DNA of 7,159 nucleotides from the NCBI GenBank assembly GCA_964511865.1, contig CAZEHW010000190.1, positions 1-7,159 on the forward strand. Direction: 5' to 3'. Below the pieces are notes generated by a model. It had not been told where the DNA came from, did no database searches, and saw nothing but the letters and a program-made list of their open reading frames with translations. The stretch is from ChocPot-Mid sp964511865. GTDB taxonomy: Bacteria; Bacteroidota; Ignavibacteria; Kapaibacteriales; UBA2268. Each line of letters opens with the position of its first letter. The stretch's first letter is position 1. A program made the translations under genes and the position numbers. Below, piece after piece: positions 1 to 6,001 of this stretch.

Positions 1-1542
1 AACAGTAGGGAGGACTTTACTGTCAAATGCAACATAACATTTAAAATCTCCGACATATTGAGTTTTCACTTCATATCGCATAGGGTATAGGACCGGAGCT
101 TTTTCAACAAAATCACAATTAACCGGAGGACAATCAAAACGTTCAACAGTTATCGTGCTGTATAAGAAAGCATCAAGTCTTTCAAAATTCATACTCACGC
201 CGGTAATTTGTCCGGTCTTATTAAAAGTATAATCATTGCCTTCTAATATTTCACTCAAATCAACCGATGCAACAGCATCACACATTGTCGTATCAAATTT
301 ATAGGAACGATAACTTATCAGACTTTTTGGTATCGACATTTCAAAAACAATTTCGTTATTAGGAGTTACTTCAGTCATTGTTCTTGCAAATTTACTACCC
401 ACCATAGCCCAACTGATAAGAGTGTTACCATTGGGGAGTCTTTGTGCCGCCCCTCCGAAATTGCAAATTATATCGGGGTCATGTCTATACTCCCAAACTA
501 AAGTTGCTGTCTTATTTATCTCGTCTAACTGATATTCAACTGCCCTCGAAAAAGCTGGAGATTTTCTCATTCCATTATCAAATAAAAGTAAATTACCATT
601 GGGCAAACGGTGAGCGTAATGCTGGAAAGAAAAATAATTCGAAGTATTTTCTTCATGCTCGTTGATAAAAGTAAATTCATTGTTTCTTCCTCCTAAACGC
701 CAAATAAATTCCCCTGTAGTCCTGTTTACTTTCACTATTTCATTTGTTGTTGGAAATGAAAAAATATAATTTCCGTCCCAGTCCGGGAATCCTGAATTAC
801 CTCTTGCCTGGTCATAAGTATTTGCTTGCAGGGCATAAGGTACAAAATCATCTAAGGACATCTGATCTAAACTTCGCCATTGAAACACAACATTTTTCTC
901 TGCATCAAGCTCCTGATAAATTGTCCCAATTACTCTTGAACTTGGATTTGCATTATATTTTTCTGATAAATCCATCATCACAGCTTCCCATGCATTAATA
1001 AAGTAATGCCCGTTAGGTAGAATTTGGAACTCATGAAAATCTGCTGTATAGCCATTACCGCACTGAATGCTATCGACGATTTTACAATCAGAATCAACAA
1101 TATAATGTATAACATCAATACCAACACTTATTTCAGGATTGATACAACTTGCAAAAGAATAAACTCCATTTGGATTCATTTTGAAATCTGCAGCTCCCAA
1201 AGGAGCTTTAGCATAATTAACAACTTCTCCGCTATTATTCAGCTTCATAATATAAGAGCCATACTTACTATTCGTATTCAATCTCGAAGGAAAAGTAATC
1301 TCTGCATTTGATAAAAATATCATTCCGGGCGCCGGATGGCTTATTGAGTCAATAGTAATTGTTGGAAAATTTTCAGGTAATTCAATCGGTTCTAATAATG
1401 TAACACCATATTGGTTTTCATATAAATTGGCAGAATTCAATTTATCTACTGAATTGATAATTATTTGATAATTATCATTACCTTGAAGAATATTTGTATT
1501 TAATAATAAAAGTAATGTCAATAATATTATCCTTGTTCTCAT
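1..1542 (-). CDS. Secreted arylsulfotransferase (ASST)-like beta-propeller protein, 3' end cut by window
   Basis: This frame is open for 514 codons from the ATG at 1542 and runs off the left edge, so the C-terminus is not visible. The first ~20 residues form a signal peptide (MRTR, then a Leu/Ile-rich core). The rest matches the ASST family: FHEFQILPNGHY (residues 169-180), GEFIWRLGG (277-285), QHYAHRLPNGN (307-317), LFDNG (320-324), WEYRHDPD (350-357) and QRLPNGNTLISW (367-378). It is a paralog of the gene just upstream on the same strand: over residues 280-324, 33 of 45 positions are identical, and similarity continues to the edge. Typical ASST enzymes move sulfate between phenols through a histidine. 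Here the HxNS-type motif reads RGNS (247-250) and the SxRH-type motif reads SFPT (262-265), so catalysis is doubtful. A type IX tail like its neighbour's may lie outside the window. The family call is firm; the function is not. Confidence 0.85.
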   Translation of the reverse strand, partial: MRTRIILLTLLLLLNTNILQGNDNYQIIINSVDKLNSANLYENQYGVTLLEPIELPENFPTITIDSISHPAPGMIFLSNAEITFPSRLNTNSKYGSYIMKLNNSGEVVNYAKAPLGAADFKMNPNGVYSFASCINPEISVGIDVIHYIVDSDCKIVDSIQCGNGYTADFHEFQILPNGHYFINAWEAVMMDLSEKYNANPSSRVIGTIYQELDAEKNVVFQWRSLDQMSLDDFVPYALQANTYDQARGNSGFPDWDGNYIFSFPTTNEIVKVNRTTGEFIWRLGGRNNEFTFINEHEENTSNYFSFQHYAHRLPNGNLLLFDNGMRKSPAFSRAVEYQLDEINKTATLVWEYRHDPDIICNFGGAAQRLPNGNTLISWAMVGSKFARTMTEVTPNNEIVFEMSIPKSLISYRSYKFDTTMCDAVASVDLSEILEGNDYTFNKTGQITGVSMNFERLDAFLYSTITVERFDCPPVNCDFVEKAPVLYPMRYEVKTQYVGDFKCYVAFDSKVLPTV

Positions 1543-1548
1543 TCCTCT
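1543..1548 (-). promoter_or_regulatory. Possible ribosome binding site, AGAGGA, unusually close to the start
   Basis: Read on the minus strand, AGAGGA directly abuts the ATG at 1542, so its GAGG core ends one base before the start codon. That is closer than the usual 5-9 bases. The ATG is still the best start, because it gives a complete signal peptide and no other ATG lies near it. The purine run may be chance, since the other genes here have no clear Shine-Dalgarno sequence. Confidence 0.3.
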
Positions 1549-1661
1549 TTATTCTGTTTATTTGAACATATTATTTAAACAAATTACAATAACTGAAAAT
1601 TTAGATTTATTACAATTTGGATTTTGTTAAAATTTGTAAGCTTTTTAAATTTTCAAAATTT

Positions 1662-4214
1662 CTAATTGACAACCGTCATTGTTTTTGTCAAAGACAATCC
1701 CCCAAATTGAAGACGGTAATAATATTGACCTGATATTAAATGTGATGCATTCCAATTTATTTTATAAGAACCTTCAGCTAGTTCGTTATCTATTATGGTG
1801 GCTACTTTATCTCCAATTACATTGAATACATTTAAAGTTACCTTACCCCGATATGGAATTTGAAATCCTATTTCTGTTATATCCGAAAACGGGTTTGGAA
1901 AATTTTGCTCCAAATTATAACCTGATAAATTCCCACCGATAAAGTGAATACCGGTATTTGGGTCAGCAATTGAAAAGAAATCACTGCTTTCATTCAACAA
2001 TTCGTTATTCTTTAAACTTATTACTCGGATTTTATAATCTGTATCAAATGGAATAAAATCAGGTATAACCCATGAAAATCCACCAGTTGGGCTAAACAAA
2101 GAGTCAATAATTACATGATACAGTAACCCACCTTTATATAGTTCTATTTTAACATTATCTGTTTCATTTTTATCCCATCTAATTATTTTTCTCGATAAAT
2201 CCCTGTACCATTTTTCTCCTCCGTCAGGAACTTTAATATCAATAAACGAAGGAACTGTAGAAAAGAACCTGCTATCAGACCAATCACCATTTTTATCCCC
2301 ATTAACTAACCTTACTCTCCACCAGTAAGTACTTTCGGATTCTAAGTTTTCAAAGTTATAATTAACAGCTTGCAAATAATTTGTATCAACTAAAATTTGA
2401 TTGAAATCTTTATCTTTTGCTATTTGCAAATTACAACCTGTAAAATATCCATGGGGACTCCATGAGAGTTTAACAGTAGTATTTTGACTTAGTTTTGCAT
2501 CATTTTTTGGATAAATCAAGAGAGTTTCCCCTGATTCTATTTCCTGCTGTGGTAGTCCAAAAATAAATTCACCAAAATCGGAGGTATTTATTACAAGTTC
2601 TCCGGTATTTTCATCATAAGTGGTTTCCAACTGCTCAAATACACCTGTCCCGGGTTTATCTCTTCTGTAAACTTTCCATTCTTGAGTGTTATAATTGATA
2701 CCAAGGCAAGACAAATTAAAACGTGCTTCTACATCAACTGAAATCAATCCTCTTACTGTTACCAATAATCTTATTGGATAAACTACTGGAGCTTGATTGT
2801 CAACAAATTCAGGATTTAATGGTGCGAAAAAGTATTTATTAACAAAAATCATCGGGTAGAAAATTTCCTGTAAATCATTAATTTTCATTTTTGTACAGGT
2901 AATCTGAGAACCTTTATTGAAATTATATGTATTACCTTTAAGTATTTCAAAAGACACTTTTCCTGAAGGCGAACTATAAGCCCATGGATATTTAGTAATT
3001 TGAGAACTCCCGTAACCAAATGGGAGATTCATTTCAATAACAGTATTTTTATTTGTATCAACCTCTGTTAAAGCGGTGCTTCCTCCGAAAGTGGCATCTC
3101 CCCATGAGATAACAGTATTTCCTGTTTTCAGTCTTTGAACTGAACCATTACTGCTTGAAAAAATATCAGGAGAATGACGATATTCCCAAATCATTGTCGC
3201 AGTTTTATTTAACTCGTCAATTTTATATTCGACACCTCTCGAATAGTTATTTGTACGAAAAACTCCATTGTCAAAAAGTGTTATATTTCCATTTGATAGC
3301 CTTCTAATATCGTGCTGTCCTGAAAAATAATTTGGACTATTTTCTTCATTCTCATTTATAAAATTAAATTCATTATTTTTTCCACCTAATCTCCAAATAA
3401 TATCACCTGTTGTTCTGCTGATTTTAGTTATTTCTGAAAGATTTTTACTGGAAAGTAAAATATTTCCATCATAATCATTTTCTATGCTGTTGATATCCAG
3501 ATAACCAATATCCATGTTATCTTCATATTTTTCAGGCAAAGAGTAAAAATCATTAATATTGAAATAATCCAGTGACCTCCAATAAAATACAGGTTTTTTA
3601 TTCTTATCAAGTTCAAAAATCTCAGCACTAGTAATTAACGTATTAGGATTACCGTTTTCAATAATTTCACTTAAATCCATATAATCCTGAGAATAATTGA
3701 CTTTCAAAAAATGCCCATTAGGCAATAATTCCAAATATGGCTGATAATTTAAAGTAGTAGTATTATTTTCAATACTATCTTGTTTTGCCATAGCAGTGTC
3801 AGAAACAAATACTGTTGATTGATTTACTGACTTTTCTGTATGTACAAGCATGCCATTGGTGCTTTGCATAAAATAAGTTGGGATTCTGTCTAAATCTTTT
3901 CCAATTATTTTAAAAGCTTTTACATTACCATCATTATCAATTATTAGATTGTAATTGCTATATTCATTGTTGATTGCTTGTTCTGGATTTGTGCTCATAA
4001 AAAAATAACCTCCTGATGGGTCACCATATTTCTGAACATTTATTGGAGGTATATCTTGTGGTATAGTGTCATTGTTTACTGTTACCCAATTACTTTCTGA
4101 TAATAAGTAATTTTGGTTTTCTCCTGCAAATAAATCACAATTAAAACAATCCTGTTGGATTAAAGTAGTCCACAGAATGAAAATAAAAATTCCAACTGTT
4201 TTAAATAATTTCAT
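1662..4214 (-). CDS. Multidomain secreted ASST-like protein with type IX secretion sorting tail
   Basis: An 850-aa protein starting at the ATG at 4214 and ending in TAG. In order: signal peptide (about 1-24); ASST-type beta-propeller (about 50-410) with LLPNGHFL (163-170), IIWRLGGKN (272-280), GQHDIRRL (299-306), LFDNG (313-317), WEYRH (343-347) and QRLKTGNTVISWG (360-372); a less defined beta-rich stretch (about 420-555); a fibronectin-III-like domain (about 567-653, with YWWRVRL at 630-636); a Kre9/KNH-like domain (about 656-749, PDGGEKW then DYKIRVIS); and a type IX secretion sorting tail (about 765-850, LEQNFPNPF to SGQYYYRL). The tail predicts export across the outer membrane and attachment to or release from the cell surface. 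The motif expected as HxNS reads DINS (240-243) and that expected as SxRH reads SSKN (255-258), so sulfotransferase activity is uncertain. Automatic annotation would probably call it aryl-sulfate sulfotransferase. It lies upstream of its paralog with a 119-bp gap and is probably in the same transcript. Confidence 0.9.
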   Translation of the reverse strand: MKLFKTVGIFIFILWTTLIQQDCFNCDLFAGENQNYLLSESNWVTVNNDTIPQDIPPINVQKYGDPSGGYFFMSTNPEQAINNEYSNYNLIIDNDGNVKAFKIIGKDLDRIPTYFMQSTNGMLVHTEKSVNQSTVFVSDTAMAKQDSIENNTTTLNYQPYLELLPNGHFLKVNYSQDYMDLSEIIENGNPNTLITSAEIFELDKNKKPVFYWRSLDYFNINDFYSLPEKYEDNMDIGYLDINSIENDYDGNILLSSKNLSEITKISRTTGDIIWRLGGKNNEFNFINENEENSPNYFSGQHDIRRLSNGNITLFDNGVFRTNNYSRGVEYKIDELNKTATMIWEYRHSPDIFSSSNGSVQRLKTGNTVISWGDATFGGSTALTEVDTNKNTVIEMNLPFGYGSSQITKYPWAYSSPSGKVSFEILKGNTYNFNKGSQITCTKMKINDLQEIFYPMIFVNKYFFAPLNPEFVDNQAPVVYPIRLLVTVRGLISVDVEARFNLSCLGINYNTQEWKVYRRDKPGTGVFEQLETTYDENTGELVINTSDFGEFIFGLPQQEIESGETLLIYPKNDAKLSQNTTVKLSWSPHGYFTGCNLQIAKDKDFNQILVDTNYLQAVNYNFENLESESTYWWRVRLVNGDKNGDWSDSRFFSTVPSFIDIKVPDGGEKWYRDLSRKIIRWDKNETDNVKIELYKGGLLYHVIIDSLFSPTGGFSWVIPDFIPFDTDYKIRVISLKNNELLNESSDFFSIADPNTGIHFIGGNLSGYNLEQNFPNPFSDITEIGFQIPYRGKVTLNVFNVIGDKVATIIDNELAEGSYKINWNASHLISGQYYYRLQFGGLSLTKTMTVVN

Positions 4215-4277
4215 AAAAGTCCAATTCTACACTCTTTAATTAACATAATAACACAAAAACAAGCAAAATGTTTTAAA

Positions 4278-4283
4278 ATTATA
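4278..4283 (-). promoter_or_regulatory. Possible -10 box (TATAAT) for the ASST-like gene pair
   Basis: On the minus strand these bases read TATAAT, about 64 bases before the ATG at 4214, which would give a leader of roughly 55-60 bases. No good -35 box lies 16-18 bases upstream, and in DNA this AT-rich such a hexamer easily arises by chance. A Bacteroidota-type promoter (TTTG and TAnnTTTG) was not convincingly found either. Confidence 0.22.
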
Positions 4284-4341
4284 CAAAATAATCAAAACCA
4301 CTAATTATCTATATCAAAAATATATATATATTAATAGCAAA

Positions 4342-4372
4342 TTTGTCATAAGAACAATTATTTTTTTGTCAT
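4342..4372 (+). repeat. Direct repeat TTTGTCAT, two copies 23 bp apart
   Basis: TTTGTCAT occurs at 4342-4349 and again at 4365-4372. The start-to-start distance of 23 bp is about two helical turns, so a protein could bind both copies on the same face of the DNA. The second copy ends where the long inverted repeat begins. Eight-base repeats do occur by chance in AT-rich DNA, so a regulatory role is only a suggestion. Confidence 0.4.
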
Positions 4373-4433
4373 TGCTTTTACATTTATTTTGTAGTACAAT
4401 CAACTATATTATATATAATAAATGTAAATGCAA
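4372..4433. repeat. Long imperfect inverted repeat (17-bp arms, 28-bp spacer)
   Basis: The left arm, 4372-4388, reads TTGCTTTTACATTTATT. The right arm, 4417-4433, is its reverse complement at 16 of 17 positions, the mismatch being at the fifth base. A perfect 14-bp palindrome, TATTATATATAATA (4407-4420), overlaps the inner edge of the right arm. The structure lies between divergent genes and 146 bases before the plus-strand ATG. It has no GC-rich stem followed by a T run and sits upstream of both genes, so a terminator is unlikely. An operator, a binding site for a dimeric regulator or a remnant of a small mobile element are possible. Confidence 0.7.
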
Positions 4434-4522
4434 ATTCCAAATTCCTCCATGATTGAAAATTATTAATATGGAAACGTAAAAAATCATGAAAATTGTTTTT
4501 AGAATAAAAAAAAATTTGTAAC

Positions 4523-4552
4523 TTGAATTTTATTTTTTTTCCCTGATAGTAT
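4523..4552 (+). promoter_or_regulatory. Possible sigma70-like promoter for the TIG/TerB lipoprotein gene
   Basis: TTGAAT (4523-4528) and TAGTAT (4547-4552) are separated by 18 bases and lie just upstream of the ATG at 4579, which would leave a leader of about 20 bases. Both boxes are imperfect and the background is very AT-rich, so this is a weak call. Confidence 0.28.
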
Positions 4553-4578
4553 TAAGTTCAAATATAAATTTTAGTTAT

Positions 4579-5910
4579 ATGAAACATTGGATAAAATTTT
4601 TTTACGTTATGTTGTCTTTATCTCTGATTTTTCTTTTCACGGGTTGTTCAGAGGAAGAACCTGACGATGAAGTTATTGGTGAATTTGATTCAAAAATTGA
4701 AAAAGTTTCACCGTCTGACTATTCTGTAGGAGATACTATTACATTATTTGGAATCAATTTAGGTCAAGTACAAGGCTCACAATATGTTGTTCTTAAAGGT
4801 TCTGACATTTGGGAAGACGGTTATGCTGAAGTCGAAGAATATCTTGAATGGAGCGACAGCAAGATAACATTTATTGTTCCGGAAGGAGCAACAAAAGGAC
4901 GTATTTATATCAACAATAGAGTAAGTAACGGACATAGTTTTGAACTTGAAAAGTCTCTGTTTGTTAGGATTATCGAACTTTTCATTAAACTTTCATTAGG
5001 TATTACTATAATCTTTATTTATCTGAAAATCAATAAAATCTGGAAACGTAAGCACGAACAGGAGGTTGCTGATTCACAGTCCTTAACTGGTTTATTTATC
5101 TACATAATTAACTGTATTCTTTGGGTAGTTTACTACGCTTTTGTAGAAAGTGATGTAAATAGTATGATTGATACTTCGATTTACATCTTTGAAGGTTCAT
5201 TGTTTTTTATGATAGGTACTGGAATATTTGTCAAAGGTCAAAGGAAGAAAAATCTCTGGGTTTTAATCAGGCGTGCTTTAAAGTTAGAGCGTAAAGAAGC
5301 AGATTACTTATTGAAAAAATGGTTTAAGCCACAAAATGCTGAATCCATATTACATATCCTACATCAAATTGCAATGATAGATGAAGAATTTGACCCTAAA
5401 GAACAGGAGATAATTCAAACATTTGCAAAAGAATGGAACATTGATTATGATTGGGCAAAGCTGGAAAAGGAGAGAAAAGCGAGCAAGGACAACAGCTATA
5501 TGAGATTGAGGAAAAGTTTAGAGGATTATCTTTTCCATCAACCTCAGGATGAACAAGTAGCTCAGTTAAAAGATATGATTGCCACTATGATTGAAGCTGA
5601 CGATAAAGTTACTGAAGAAGAAGCTCTAATCAGTTCAGAACTTCTGCCAATGATTGAAAATTATTTGAAACAAGCAAAAGAAGTTCAGGAATTTAAAGTA
5701 TTAATCGTACCACAACATCCGAATCAGGAAAATGCTATCATGTCTATAATTCCTCAAGCTGAGAAGATACATACATCAGGAGGAGAAGCTTTCTCAGTTG
5801 GAAGCTATTATTCGCACAAGTATGCTGAAATGATGTGTGAGCAGTATCGTCAATTGCAATTTTTTACTATTGTTAATACTCCTCCGGGTGCGGAAGTTGA
5901 TAATAAGTAG
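4579..5910 (+). CDS. Membrane lipoprotein with IPT/TIG domain, three TM helices and TerB-like cytoplasmic repeats
   Basis: A 443-aa protein that I do not recognise as a named family. Residues 1-23 look like a lipoprotein signal ending in FTGC (Cys23), followed by an acidic stretch. Residues about 38-122 resemble an IPT/TIG immunoglobulin-like fold (VSPSDYSVGDTITLFG, then TFIVPEGATKGRIYI). Three hydrophobic helices follow (about 128-149, 170-189, 199-218). Basic stretches after the first (KINKIWKRKH) and third (KGQRKKN) place the TIG domain outside and the C-terminus in the cytoplasm. The tail has two TerB-like helical repeats, with acidic motifs MIDEEFDPKEQE (266-277) and IEADDKVTEEE (338-348). 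A final segment (about 371-432, FSVGSYYSHKYAEMM) faintly resembles a SPOR domain. No Shine-Dalgarno is seen; the ATG is supported by the signal sequence. A TerB region fed by an extracellular domain suggests envelope sensing or scaffolding, but this is inferred. trkH follows 91 bp downstream on the same strand. Confidence 0.85.
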   Translation: MKHWIKFFYVMLSLSLIFLFTGCSEEEPDDEVIGEFDSKIEKVSPSDYSVGDTITLFGINLGQVQGSQYVVLKGSDIWEDGYAEVEEYLEWSDSKITFIVPEGATKGRIYINNRVSNGHSFELEKSLFVRIIELFIKLSLGITIIFIYLKINKIWKRKHEQEVADSQSLTGLFIYIINCILWVVYYAFVESDVNSMIDTSIYIFEGSLFFMIGTGIFVKGQRKKNLWVLIRRALKLERKEADYLLKKWFKPQNAESILHILHQIAMIDEEFDPKEQEIIQTFAKEWNIDYDWAKLEKERKASKDNSYMRLRKSLEDYLFHQPQDEQVAQLKDMIATMIEADDKVTEEEALISSELLPMIENYLKQAKEVQEFKVLIVPQHPNQENAIMSIIPQAEKIHTSGGEAFSVGSYYSHKYAEMMCEQYRQLQFFTIVNTPPGAEVDNK

Positions 5911-6001
5911 GGGTAATGAGATTTTCATAAGGTTCTTTCAGAAAGATAATTGTTGCTAATATGTTGGAATTAATGATTTACATAAGTAATATTTCTATAC
6001 T

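Larger units (their letters stand above)
4215..4578. other. Divergent AT-rich intergenic region, no gene seen
   Basis: These 364 bases separate the divergently transcribed ASST-like genes (left) and the TIG/TerB lipoprotein gene (right). I see no protein or RNA gene in it. It must hold the promoters of both units, and it contains an alternating TA run (about 4320-4332), an 8-bp direct repeat, a long inverted repeat at 4372-4433 and a tandem CAAATTC pair (4431-4444). Composition is far more AT-rich than the flanking genes. The repeats suggest regulatory binding or structure, but no known operator was recognised. Confidence 0.8.

Noticed and set aside
444..1311. Three plus-strand open frames (444-665, 744-998, 1024-1311) of 73-95 codons
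   Set aside because: They lie entirely antisense to the ASST-like gene at 1-1542, whose family motifs are clear, and their translations show no recognisable domain or signal. They are chance open frames.
1583..1616. ATTACAAT repeated at 1583-1590 and 1609-1616 in the gap between the two ASST-like genes
   Set aside because: An AT-rich 8-mer in a short AT-rich gap; no associated promoter elements could be recognised.
1647..1661. Inverted repeat AAATTTT-C-AAAATTT next to the stop codon of the complete ASST-like gene, considered as a terminator
   Set aside because: The centre is one base, the stem has only A-T pairs, and no following T run on the minus strand makes it terminator-like. It is probably a result of AT-rich composition.
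1..4214. Possible single gene split by frameshift rather than two paralogs
   Set aside because: Each frame has its own signal peptide and full set of propeller motifs, and the upstream one ends in a complete sorting tail, so these are two separate genes.
4431..4444. Tandem CAAATTC pair
   Set aside because: Only two 7-bp units, easily explained by replication slippage; no evidence of function.
5928..5947. Short symmetrical element TCTTTC-A-GAAAGA between the lipoprotein gene and trkH, considered as a terminator or operator
   Set aside because: As a hairpin it has only about five base pairs with a three-base loop and no T run follows; there is no second copy in the window to support an operator.
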